This document shows, piece after piece, positions 25,873 to 33,805 of a DNA stretch of 64,000 nucleotides. Origin of the DNA: Christiangramia portivictoriae DSM 23547 (GTDB lineage Bacteria; Bacteroidota; Bacteroidia; Flavobacteriales; Flavobacteriaceae); NCBI RefSeq assembly GCF_000423045.1, contig NZ_KE383972.1, positions 329,670-393,669 of the forward strand, written 5' to 3'. Position 1 is the stretch's first letter. Each line of letters begins with the position of its first letter. The position numbers were made by a program, and so were the translations under genes. The notes below the pieces were generated by a model. The model was not told where the DNA came from and searched no databases. It saw nothing but the letters and a program-made list of their open reading frames with translations.

Positions 25873-26283
25873 CTATTTTAGATCATATTCCAGTGTGATC
25901 TCTGCATTCAGTAATTTAGATAGCGGACAGCTTTCTTTCGCTTTTTTCGCGATCTTATCGAATGTGTCCTTATCGATTCCCGGTACATCTGCCGTTAGAA
26001 TTAAGTGGGATTTTGTAATCTCACCATCTTCAAATGTAATCTCACTGGTAGTAGCTACCTGGTTTGGCTCAAAACCATCCTCTGTAAGAAATGCAGATAA
26101 TTGCATACTGAAACAACCAGCATGTGCAGCTCCAACTAATTCTTCCGGATTTGTTCCATTTCCATTTTCAAAACGAGTTTTATAAGAGTACTGTTCGTCT
26201 TTCAAAACTCCGCTTTCAAGACTTACAGTTCCTTTTCCTTCCTTTAAAGAGCCTTTCCATTCGGCTGATCCTTTTCTTATCAT
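25873..26283 (-). CDS. osmC: OsmC family peroxiredoxin
   Basis: A 136-residue thiol peroxidase that reduces organic hydroperoxides. The two redox cysteines of the family are present: C57 in [13 protein letters not shown] and C119 in [10 protein letters not shown]. The N-terminal [14 protein letters not shown] and the central [13 protein letters not shown] pattern are characteristic of OsmC rather than Ohr. It acts in the cytoplasm under oxidative or osmotic stress. It is a single gene between two hairpin terminators. Confidence 0.92.
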   Translation of the reverse strand: MIRKGSAEWKGSLKEGKGTVSLESGVLKDEQYSYKTRFENGNGTNPEELVGAAHAGCFSMQLSAFLTEDGFEPNQVATTSEITFEDGEITKSHLILTADVPGIDKDTFDKIAKKAKESCPLSKLLNAEITLEYDLK

Positions 26284-26373
26284 AACTTTATTATTGATTT
26301 TGATCTAATGTAAGGAGCATCAGCATTAATGGAAAAGAATTATCATAACCTTAACCAGAAACCTAAAAAATTT

Positions 26374-26402
26374 AAAAAAAAAGCCCGGAATTTCCGGGCT
26401 TT
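26374..26402 (-). terminator. Terminator of the FKBP gene
   Basis: On the minus strand AAGCCCGGAA/TTCCGGGCTT forms a near-perfect hairpin followed by eight or more T residues, 22 bp after the stop codon of the FKBP gene. Confidence 0.9.
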
Positions 26403-26423
26403 ATCTAAAATCGTGGTGATTTC

Positions 26424-26855
26424 TTATTTGATCTCTACAACTTCCAGATCGAATACCAAGTCCTTACCTGCTAAGGGATGATTCGCATCTACTACGATCG
26501 TCTCCTCTTTAACGTCTGTAATAACCAGGTTGATCTCACGACCATCAGGTCCTTTAGATACCAATGGCATTCCAACTTCAGGTTTTAATTCTTCCGGAAG
26601 CTGATTTTTCTGAACTTCCTGAATCAATTCTTCTTTTGGATCTCCATAGGCGTCATCCTTAGATATATTGATAGTCTTTTTTTCGTTAATTTCCATACCA
26701 ATAAGGCCTTCTTCAAATCCAGGAATTAGCTGACCCTGACCAAGAGTAAACTCTATTGGTTCTCCACGTTCAACCGAACTGTCAAAAACCTGTCCATCTT
26801 CTAATTTTCCTGTGTAGTGCACCTTAACGGCATCATTCTGCTTAACTTGACTCAT
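26424..26855 (-). CDS. SlyD-like FKBP-type peptidyl-prolyl isomerase
   Basis: A 143-residue folding helper that interconverts cis and trans prolyl bonds. The FKBP part begins at residue 5 (VKVHYTGKLEDGQVFDSS) and contains PIEFTLGQGQLIPGFEEGLIGM. An inserted IF (insert-in-flap) domain at about 70-125 marks the SlyD type. The His/Cys-rich metal-binding tail of E. coli SlyD is missing; the protein ends with DLEVVEIK. It is probably cytoplasmic, since no signal is seen. Monocistronic. Confidence 0.92.
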   Translation of the reverse strand: MSQVKQNDAVKVHYTGKLEDGQVFDSSVERGEPIEFTLGQGQLIPGFEEGLIGMEINEKKTINISKDDAYGDPKEELIQEVQKNQLPEELKPEVGMPLVSKGPDGREINLVITDVKEETIVVDANHPLAGKDLVFDLEVVEIK

Positions 26856-26991
26856 AAAATATTGTTTTCCATTACAAATTGTGGCTTCGATTAGCTCTCC
26901 ACCATTTCATCTACAAAAGTGCAAGGACCTTGCCGAAGACCGGAATGACCGACACAATAGCTGATTATACCGGCAATATGTCAGGCAATGA

Positions 26992-27022
26992 TTGTTTATT
27001 AAGTTAAAAAAAGATAACTTTA
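26992..27022 (+). promoter_or_regulatory. Predicted promoter of the Gfo/Idh/MocA operon
   Basis: TTG at 26992-26994, a 20-bp spacer, then TAACTTTA at 27015-27022 (one mismatch to TAnnTTTG). The ATG follows at 27050. Confidence 0.5.
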
Positions 27023-27049
27023 AGCAGTTACTAACCAACTTCTTACATA

Positions 27050-28516
27050 ATGAGTAAATTTTCTTTCAAAAATACTTCCAACAACCGAAGAAATTTTATC
27101 AAAAAATCTGCTGTTGCAGCCACCGGATTCATGATCATTCCACGACACGTATTGGGTGGTCCTGGTTTTACGGCACCAAGCGATAAGCTATTGATCGCCG
27201 GGATTGGAGTAGGAGGTAAAGGGGAGTCAGACATTATGAGTTTTTATAAAAGCGGCAAAGCTGAGATCGCATATTTATGTGATGTTGATGACCGGCGTGC
27301 AGCAGCTTCCAGAAAAGCATTTCCAAAGGCTAAATATTATAAGGACTACAGGGAAATGTTCGATAAAGAATCCAAGAATTTTGATGCCGTAAGTGTTTCC
27401 ACTCCAGACCATAATCATGCTGTCCAAACTATGGCTGCGATGGAGCGTGGCAAGCATGTCTACGTTCAGAAACCTCTTACGCATGATATCTATGAAGCAA
27501 GAAAACTTACAGAAGCAGCAAAGGAATTTAAAGTTGTAACCCAAATGGGAAACCAGGGTGCTTCTGGGGATGGTGTACGAACCATGAAAGAATGGTATGA
27601 AGCTGGTTTAATTGGTGATGTAAAGGAAGTGAAAGTCTGGACGAATAGGCCCGTTTGGCCACAAGGGATTCCCTGGCCAAAAACCAGTAGTGCTATCCCT
27701 TCAGAACTGGATTGGAAACTGTGGCTTGGTACCGCACCCCACAAGGATTATGTAGATGGATTAGTTCCCTTTAACTGGCGCGGCTGGTGGGATTATGGAA
27801 CGGGTGCTTTGGGCGATATGGGTTGCCATCTTATAGAACCACCTTTTAGCGTACTCGGTCTTAAATACCCTAAAGAAGTGGAGTGCAGTGTTGGTAGCGT
27901 TTATGTTGATGAATTTCAAAGAGGTTACTTCCCAGATAGCTGTCCTCCTTCAAGTCATGTTATTATGAGCTTTGATGGAAAGAATGATGATGCAGAGGAC
28001 ATCAAGCTACATTGGATGGACGGTGGGATAAAGCCAATGCGACCTGAAGAATTAGGTCCAGATGAGACTTTCGGAGATGGAGGAAATGGAGCATTGATCA
28101 TTGGCAGTAAAGGCAAGATGATGTGTGGTACCTACGGACTCAATCCTCGACTTTTGCCTACTTCCAGAACAGAGGAAGTTAACATAGCCCAGACGTACGA
28201 AAGAGTTCCGGATGGTATGAATGGTCATTACGCTCAATGGGTGGAGGCGGCTATTGCTGGATACGGCAATAAAAAGTTGAGTTCACCGTTCGATATCGCA
28301 GGTCCTTTAACTGAATCTTTATTGATAGCCAATCTTGCTATTAGAGGCTACGATATTCAGAACATGAAAAAGGACGCTAATGGTAAGGACCAGATGATCT
28401 ATCCAGGTAGAGACCTGAAAATGATCTGGGATTCAGACAACATGAAAGTCACTAATTTTGATGAAGCAAACCAATTTGTTAAACGAGAATATCCTGAAGG
28501 ATTCACTTTATCTTAA
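27050..28516 (+). CDS. Gfo/Idh/MocA family oxidoreductase with Tat signal
   Basis: A 488-residue NAD(P)-dependent sugar or polyol oxidoreductase. The N-terminus has a twin-arginine signal (NRRNFIKKSAVAATGF), so it is probably exported folded with its cofactor to the periplasm. The Rossmann segment IAGIGVGGKGE lies at about 50-60, CDVDDRR at about 77-83, and the family EKP motif appears as QKP (YVQKPLTHD). The catalytic region around DYGTGALGDMGCHLIEP, with a His after GDMGC, is typical of glucose-fructose-oxidoreductase-like and glycosidase-like members in Bacteroidota. The substrate is unknown. The 3D-domain lipoprotein gene starts 3 bp downstream, so they share a transcript. Confidence 0.88.
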   Translation: MSKFSFKNTSNNRRNFIKKSAVAATGFMIIPRHVLGGPGFTAPSDKLLIAGIGVGGKGESDIMSFYKSGKAEIAYLCDVDDRRAAASRKAFPKAKYYKDYREMFDKESKNFDAVSVSTPDHNHAVQTMAAMERGKHVYVQKPLTHDIYEARKLTEAAKEFKVVTQMGNQGASGDGVRTMKEWYEAGLIGDVKEVKVWTNRPVWPQGIPWPKTSSAIPSELDWKLWLGTAPHKDYVDGLVPFNWRGWWDYGTGALGDMGCHLIEPPFSVLGLKYPKEVECSVGSVYVDEFQRGYFPDSCPPSSHVIMSFDGKNDDAEDIKLHWMDGGIKPMRPEELGPDETFGDGGNGALIIGSKGKMMCGTYGLNPRLLPTSRTEEVNIAQTYERVPDGMNGHYAQWVEAAIAGYGNKKLSSPFDIAGPLTESLLIANLAIRGYDIQNMKKDANGKDQMIYPGRDLKMIWDSDNMKVTNFDEANQFVKREYPEGFTLS

Positions 28517-28519
28517 AGG

Positions 28520-28972
28520 ATGCTGTACTTCAACAATCTGTACAGGCTTAAAAAATCTGCGATTTTGATCTCCGGTTTTATTTTGATGATTTACCTAACT
28601 GCCTGTACGGCATTTGATGGTAGCAAGGAGACTGAAGACTGGGACACCATTTGTGTAACTGCGACGGCCTATAATTCAGTGGAATATCAAACACAGAATA
28701 ATCCCAGGATCACTGCCTGGGGAGATACTTTAAAACCAGGCATGAATGCGATTGCAGTTTCGCGCGATCTTTTAAAAATGGGACTGGATTATAATTCTCC
28801 TATTAAAATCGAGGGCTTCGACAGTGTTTTTTATATTAAGGATAAAATGCATTATCGCTGGAAGAAAAGAATTGATATTTACATGGGCCAGGATGTTTCA
28901 AAAGCTAAAGATTTTGGCAAGAAGCAACTGAATATTGCCTACATTTTTTCGAAGGATTCTTTGAAAAACTAG
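28520..28972 (+). CDS. 3D-domain lipoprotein
   Basis: A 150-residue lipoprotein. The lipobox LTAC places the acylated Cys at about residue 29. The mature part is a 3D (double-psi beta-barrel) domain with the expected sequence islands: VTATAYNS, TAWGDTLKPGMNAIAVSRDL and KRIDIYMG, whose Asp residues correspond to the three conserved Asp of the family. Such domains occur in lytic transglycosylases (MltA) and Rpf-like wall hydrolases; alone it may bind or cut peptidoglycan. It follows the oxidoreductase gene by 3 bp and precedes the channel gene by 34 bp. Confidence 0.82.
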   Translation: MLYFNNLYRLKKSAILISGFILMIYLTACTAFDGSKETEDWDTICVTATAYNSVEYQTQNNPRITAWGDTLKPGMNAIAVSRDLLKMGLDYNSPIKIEGFDSVFYIKDKMHYRWKKRIDIYMGQDVSKAKDFGKKQLNIAYIFSKDSLKN

Positions 28973-29006
28973 GATTGTTTATCTTCGAACTTCTTAAAAG
29001 TTCAAA

Positions 29007-30083
29007 ATGATGCCTTCTTTCAGATCTACATTCCTGTTGCTTTTTACATTTGCCATTTGCGTTCATACCTTAATCGCTCAGGATAGCCTTTCTTCGGAAA
29101 ATAATAAAGTGGTTATAGGGATTTCAGAAACCGCTCCATTTGTTGAGAAGCACAATGACAAATTTAGAGGATTGAGTATTGCCTCCTGGAAGATGGTAAA
29201 CGAGGAACTGCAACTGGACTATGAATTTAGAGAGTATCAGGACCTGGGGAGTTTGCTGGCAGGAATTGAAGCAGGAGAGGTGGATTTTAGCATCAATCCT
29301 GTTACCGTAACAGACAACCGGATGCATCGTATGGATTTTTCACAACCATATTTTATATCGCATACCAGCGTTGCCAAAAGATCAGAATCTCAAACTTTAA
29401 GACACCTGCAGAATTTGTTTAGCTGGGAGTTTTTCTCGATCATCGCTTTACTGCTGCTCATCATATTCATTTTTGGTTTTTTAGTTTGGATATTCGAAAG
29501 AAAGGAGAATAAAGATGAATTTGGTGGGAATCTCAAGGGCATTCTGCAAGGCTTCTGGTGGAGTGCGGTCACAATGACCACTGTGGGATACGGTGATAAA
29601 TCTCCCAGAACCCTGGGCGGGAGAATTGTAGGACTCATCTGGATGTTTATGGCGGTCATTATCATATCCAGTTTTACAGCCGGCATCGCCTCTTCATTAA
29701 CAGTAAAAGGAATCAATGAAGATATTGGAACCATTCAGGATCTGGAAAGGTTTGAGGTTACTACGGTGAGCAGTTCCAGTTCACAGGAATTACTGGAATT
29801 ATATAATATCGAGGCAGATTTCGTTAATAATGAGATAGAAGCATTAGAAAGACTCATTAACGAAGAAACATTTCTGGTGGTGTATGATGAACCGATTCTA
29901 AGGTACCAGATAGAACAATTAAACCTGAGCAACGAACTTGAAATTGTCGAACAAAGTTTGAAAAAAGATTATTATAGTTATGCCTTTCCAAAAAGTTCTC
30001 CATACCGGGAAATGATCGATCCTGTCCTGGTAAGAGTATTGAAAACTATGGAATGGGCAGCCATTGTCAAGGATTATAATTAA
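29007..30083 (+). CDS. GluR0-like ligand-gated potassium channel
   Basis: A 358-residue protein with the prokaryotic ionotropic-glutamate-receptor layout. It has a signal peptide (1-24), then ligand-binding lobe S1 (about 33-130, periplasmic-binding-protein fold with VVIGISETAPFVE and DFSINPVTVTDNR). The first membrane helix is at about 141-163 and a pore loop follows with the potassium filter TVGYGD (192-197). The second helix spans about 205-231, and lobe S2 about 238-355. It should open in response to an amino-acid-like ligand in the periplasm. The filter motif is complete. It may be co-transcribed with the 3D lipoprotein. Confidence 0.9.
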   Translation: MMPSFRSTFLLLFTFAICVHTLIAQDSLSSENNKVVIGISETAPFVEKHNDKFRGLSIASWKMVNEELQLDYEFREYQDLGSLLAGIEAGEVDFSINPVTVTDNRMHRMDFSQPYFISHTSVAKRSESQTLRHLQNLFSWEFFSIIALLLLIIFIFGFLVWIFERKENKDEFGGNLKGILQGFWWSAVTMTTVGYGDKSPRTLGGRIVGLIWMFMAVIIISSFTAGIASSLTVKGINEDIGTIQDLERFEVTTVSSSSSQELLELYNIEADFVNNEIEALERLINEETFLVVYDEPILRYQIEQLNLSNELEIVEQSLKKDYYSYAFPKSSPYREMIDPVLVRVLKTMEWAAIVKDYN

Positions 30084-30246
30084 GTCTCTGATAATTGATC
30101 TATAATGCCTGGCTGCAAATCAACCTATTACATTGATTGAAAATATAGTTCGAGCAAGCATCAGATTATCAAAAAATGAAAAATTATGTCATTAAATTAT
30201 TGATAATTAGTATATTGGGAGTTCAAAATAACCAAACGACCTAATC

Positions 30247-30399
30247 ATGACCAGCGGGAACAAATCTGAAAATACTTCAGACCCAAACATCTTCAGCCAG
30301 AATAACAGTAATACTAATAAGTTTATCTATCTAGCCATTGCCTTTATAGTCATATTTACGGTAGTAGCCATGACTGGTGTCTATTACGAATACTGGTAG
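30247..30399 (+). CDS. Small single-pass membrane protein
   Basis: A 50-codon ORF: an N-terminal polar half rich in Asn and Ser (TSGNKSENTSDPN) and one C-terminal hydrophobic helix (about 26-45, FIYLAIAFIVIFTVVAM) ending in Tyr and Trp. The composition contrast (polar then clean membrane helix) is unlikely by chance. It ends 2 bp before the stop of the convergent ACT-type regulator gene. Function unknown. Confidence 0.6.
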   Translation: MTSGNKSENTSDPNIFSQNNSNTNKFIYLAIAFIVIFTVVAMTGVYYEYW

Positions 30400-30401
30400 A
30401 C

Positions 30402-31046
30402 TTAAGCCTTAATTTCATTTAGCAAAAGAAAGGCTTTGTTGACATATTCCTTCTCCAGGAAAAGTGCGAAGTAGTTTGAGGTGGAAATCATTTCAAAAAC
30501 CGGTATTCCTTCATATGCCAGCAATTTGAACATATAAAAGTATAGTCCCACTGTTTGTGAACTATTCTTTGGTAATGCTATGGTGATCGACGACAGCTCC
30601 TTTTTAACCGTCACCCTTACTTCATTTTTAAAACAATCTTCCACGAGATCGGTTAATGTAGAAGAGACCAGGATGTTACTTTCCTGGTAATTACTGGAAT
30701 AATTAAGGTATATGCCGGTTTGGTCCTTTACAGCCTCCAGAAGTCTTGCTTTATTTGCGATGATCGTCTTGCTGTTTAGAAAAGTATATTCGGTAATACC
30801 AGAACGCACAATAATATCCCCAAGTTCTCGCAAATTTTTCATATTGATCTTGGTTCTATGCGGAGCGTAGCGCCGAAGAGCCATTATAATACTTCCCTGC
30901 TTTACTGTTTTTCGCATCTCCTGTTCAACCTGTGGCTGGATATCGGCGGCTAATCCGCTAAAATTGATGATATCCCGGGCGATCGCATCGTCAAGAAATG
31001 GTTGATGCCTAATAATATCGTGGACTACGGTAGTAATTGTCTTCAT
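30402..31046 (-). CDS. Predicted ACT-type amino-acid-metabolism regulator
   Basis: A 214-residue soluble protein. The first 75 residues (VVHDIIRHQPFLDDAIARDIINFSGLA, then GSIIMALRRY) look like a winged-helix-type domain. They recall the ACT-containing regulators of amino-acid metabolism grouped with COG2061 (recalled, not searched). The C-terminal part (about 140-212) has the beta-alpha-beta pattern of an ACT-like domain, including GIPVFEMISTSNYFALFLEKEY. It is divergent from aspartate kinase, with a perfect palindrome between them. The likely job is amino-acid-responsive control of lysC and of itself. Confidence 0.65.
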   Translation of the reverse strand: MKTITTVVHDIIRHQPFLDDAIARDIINFSGLAADIQPQVEQEMRKTVKQGSIIMALRRYAPHRTKINMKNLRELGDIIVRSGITEYTFLNSKTIIANKARLLEAVKDQTGIYLNYSSNYQESNILVSSTLTDLVEDCFKNEVRVTVKKELSSITIALPKNSSQTVGLYFYMFKLLAYEGIPVFEMISTSNYFALFLEKEYVNKAFLLLNEIKA

Positions 31047-31055
31047 TGTTAATTA

Positions 31056-31072
31056 TTGTACACAATGTACAA
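31056..31072. promoter_or_regulatory. Perfect palindromic operator candidate
   Basis: TTGTACA-CAA-TGTACAA, a perfect 7-3-7 inverted repeat in the gap between the ACT-type regulator (start 31046) and aspartate kinase (start 31147). It overlaps the predicted minus-strand -7 box, so a bound protein would block the regulator's own promoter. Confidence 0.65.
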
Positions 31073-31077
31073 ATGTA
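31070..31077 (-). promoter_or_regulatory. Predicted -7 box of the ACT-type regulator gene
   Basis: CAAATGTA on the plus strand reads TACATTTG on the minus strand, an exact -7 match, about 24 bp before the ATG. It overlaps the right arm of the palindrome by three bases. Confidence 0.5.
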
Positions 31078-31146
31078 TATAAATTGATTAATTTTCTTTA
31101 GCGCAGCTGAAAGTATATGTACTTATGCACAGAGAAATCGGGAGAT

Positions 31147-32481
31147 ATGAAAGTTTTAAAATTTGGAGGGACTTCAGTAGGATCAGCAGAAAACATCCGG
31201 AATGTTTCAGATATCATTCAAAATATTGATGGTGAAAAGTTACTGGTTCTTTCAGCAATGTCTGGTGTTACAAATTTACTGGTAGAATTGTCGGGACATA
31301 TTCAGCAGCAGAATCAACCTATGATCGATGAAGTATTGGAAGCTCTTTTCTCCAGACATGAAAATGAAATTGAACTCTTATTCCCTTCAGTAGAAGACAG
31401 AAAATATATGTTTGATATGCTGCAGGCAGAACTTTCAGAATTACGTCACATGGCTGATCAAATATACTCTTCAGAAACAGAGAGTAGTATATTAACCGCA
31501 GGCGAAACTATTCTAACAAAGATGTTCAGCTTTTATCTAAGCACAGAACATATTGAGAACAGATGGCTGAATGCACGAGACTTTATGCAGGTGTCCAATC
31601 TGGAAAATCCAAATACAGAGCGGGTCGGAAAATTGCTTCAGGATCAGATCGAATCTCAGGACAGGGCACCAATCTACGTAACTCAGGGTTTTGTGAGGAT
31701 TAATGATCGTGGAGAAATTTCCACGCTGAATAGGGGAGGTAGTGATTTTACTGCCACAATTATTGGAGCTGCTATCAATGCTTCTGAAGTTCAGATCTGG
31801 ACAGATATTAATGGATTGCATAATAACGATCCCAGGATTGTAGAAAATACGTTTCCGGTCGCTCAGCTAAGTTTTGAAGAAGCGGCAGAGCTTGCCTATT
31901 TTGGCGCAAAGATTCTGCATCCCCAAACCATATCCCCGGTTATAGAAAAAAACATACCAGTATTCTTAAAAAATACATTTAAACCAACCGATCCCGGAAC
32001 CTGTATTTCAGCTATTTCTGAAATAAAAGGTTTAAAAGCAATTTCAGCGAAAGACAATATCACGGCAATTAAAATCAAATCGAACAGGATGTTAATGGCT
32101 CATGGTTTTCTTAGAAAAATCTTTGAGGTTTTTGATAAATATGAAACAGCCATCGATATGATCACTACTTCTGAAATCGCCATATCGCTTACCATAGACA
32201 ATATTACGAACCTGGAACCTATTCTTGGAGAGCTTCAGGCTTACGGAGAGATTAGTGTAGATCGAGATCATAGTATCATTTGCGTAGTTGGCGAAGGACT
32301 TATTGATGATCGCGGAACCCCGAGGTTATTTGAAATTCTGGATGACGTGCCGGTAAGGATGATCTCTTACGGTGGAAGCAATAACAACATTTCACTTTTG
32401 GTGGATACAAAATACAAGGCTGCTGCTTTGCAGAATCTTAATAAAAAATTGTTCAGAAGGGCTTTTGAAGCCAGTGTTTGA
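31147..32481 (+). CDS. lysC: Aspartate kinase
   Basis: Phosphorylates aspartate, the committed step towards lysine, threonine, methionine and diaminopimelate. From the ATG at 31147 the protein has 444 residues and begins MKVLKFGGTSVGSAEN, the canonical start of the family; the ATG at 31117 would add ten unrelated residues. Segments NRGGSDFTATIIG and WTDINGLHNNDPRIV (substrate and ATP binding) are intact. Two ACT domains follow (about 290-440), where feedback by amino acids would act. It is a monofunctional kinase, with no homoserine dehydrogenase part. It ends in a hairpin shared with the convergent glycosyltransferase gene. Confidence 0.95.
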   Translation: MKVLKFGGTSVGSAENIRNVSDIIQNIDGEKLLVLSAMSGVTNLLVELSGHIQQQNQPMIDEVLEALFSRHENEIELLFPSVEDRKYMFDMLQAELSELRHMADQIYSSETESSILTAGETILTKMFSFYLSTEHIENRWLNARDFMQVSNLENPNTERVGKLLQDQIESQDRAPIYVTQGFVRINDRGEISTLNRGGSDFTATIIGAAINASEVQIWTDINGLHNNDPRIVENTFPVAQLSFEEAAELAYFGAKILHPQTISPVIEKNIPVFLKNTFKPTDPGTCISAISEIKGLKAISAKDNITAIKIKSNRMLMAHGFLRKIFEVFDKYETAIDMITTSEIAISLTIDNITNLEPILGELQAYGEISVDRDHSIICVVGEGLIDDRGTPRLFEILDDVPVRMISYGGSNNNISLLVDTKYKAAALQNLNKKLFRRAFEASV

Positions 32482-32521
32482 TACTTCTGATGATGTTTGG
32501 TTAAACTGTTTTTTGTGTAGT

Positions 32522-32560
32522 GAAAACCGTTGGAAAGCATTTGCTTCCAGCGGTTTTCTA
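32522..32560. terminator. Bidirectional terminator between lysC and glycosyltransferase
   Basis: GAAAACCGTTGGAA pairs with TTCCAGCGGTTTTC (one G/T wobble) around a short inner stem. It has T residues on the plus side and an A-rich left flank, 40 bp after lysC. Confidence 0.75.
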
Positions 32561-32562
32561 TT

Positions 32563-33780
32563 TTAAGAGTTCTTCAATTGAATATACCTGGACATGAAAT
32601 AAGTACTTCTCTGCAAATGATGTTTCATCATACTTCCTGTAAAATTTAATTCACGATGCTTCTGAAGTTCTCTGGAGGTGCGGGAAAGATAGCTTTTCAA
32701 TCTATCCTGATGATAGTTCATGTCAAAACGCTTCTCGATTATTTTATATCCATTTGCGCTCATCTCGTTCCAAAGTTGTTCATTGGAATACAAGTTTCTG
32801 GCCGCCTCAATGAACAGATCGTCATCATGCTCAATAAAACCATTCCAGTCAAGTTGTCCAGCCATGCCCTCACTTCCAGTATTTGTGGTTACCGAAGGCG
32901 TACCACAAAGCATGGCCTCAGCCAGTTTACCTTTTAAACCGGCTCCAAACGGAATGGGAGCAAGGCAAACTCTGGCAGCACTCATCACTTCCAAAGCATT
33001 TTCTGCCCGACCGTGAACAAGAAATTTCTCGCTCTCATTGTGCAGATTCCAGACTTTTTGAGAAGGATAAGCGCCGTAGATATGTAAGTGAGCTTCCGGC
33101 ACTAATTTCCTCAGCACAGGCCAGATATTGTTTTTAAGGTGAAGAACAGCTCTCCAGTTTGGTTCATGGAGAAAATTACCAATGCTTACAAAGTCTTTTC
33201 TGTCTTCAAACTTTTTCACTTCAGAAGAAGCAGGCTTCATCATGAACGGCAAATAAAAAAGAATATGTTCTGGAATCTTCAGTTTATCGATCAACAGATT
33301 CATTTCAAATTCAGAAATGATAAGGGAAATATCACACCTGAAAATCGCTGCAGCTTCCCGTTTAGTGATGTTTGCATTCAAATAAGCAGAATTAAATACC
33401 TGTCCTGTCTTTAGAATTTGCTCCCTAACCTTTCTAAGCGAATGCAGGTCTTCGGTATCCAGGATCTTTAAAGCATCTGGACAAAATTTATCCACTCGCC
33501 ACCCGAACTGTTCTTCCATCATAAACCGGTCAAAGAGTACAATCTGAGGATCTAAATCCTGAATAAAAGTGTCAAACTCATCATTATTAGGCTGAATTTC
33601 CCGTGTGGCAATTCCAATTTCCTCAAGACCTGCCATATAATCTGATCTTTTCGCAGAAGTTGCAAAAGTGATTTTATATCCCTGTTCCCTGAAAAACTCG
33701 ATCAATTGCATCATTCTTGCACCAGCGGCAGATGATCCAGGTTCTGGCCATACGTATCCTATTATGAGTACTCCGAGCAT
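32563..33780 (-). CDS. GT4-like glycosyltransferase
   Basis: A 405-residue GT-B-fold glycosyltransferase. The N-terminal lobe opens LGVLIIGYVWPEPGSSAAGARMMQ, which binds acceptor. In the C-terminal lobe, VSIGNFLHEPNWRAV and a donor-binding part around LAPIPFGAGLKGKLAEAMLCGTP have the E-x7-E spacing typical of this fold. The open frame could extend to 33870, but the added 30 residues are not like the family and run into the permease gene. The ATG at 33780 leaves a normal 25-bp gap to it. The product could be an LPS, capsule or glycoprotein sugar. No other sugar genes are adjacent. Confidence 0.82.
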   Translation of the reverse strand: MLGVLIIGYVWPEPGSSAAGARMMQLIEFFREQGYKITFATSAKRSDYMAGLEEIGIATREIQPNNDEFDTFIQDLDPQIVLFDRFMMEEQFGWRVDKFCPDALKILDTEDLHSLRKVREQILKTGQVFNSAYLNANITKREAAAIFRCDISLIISEFEMNLLIDKLKIPEHILFYLPFMMKPASSEVKKFEDRKDFVSIGNFLHEPNWRAVLHLKNNIWPVLRKLVPEAHLHIYGAYPSQKVWNLHNESEKFLVHGRAENALEVMSAARVCLAPIPFGAGLKGKLAEAMLCGTPSVTTNTGSEGMAGQLDWNGFIEHDDDLFIEAARNLYSNEQLWNEMSANGYKIIEKRFDMNYHQDRLKSYLSRTSRELQKHRELNFTGSMMKHHLQRSTYFMSRYIQLKNS

Positions 33781-33805
33781 TATTTTTAAAGCAAAAATAC
33801 ATTTT

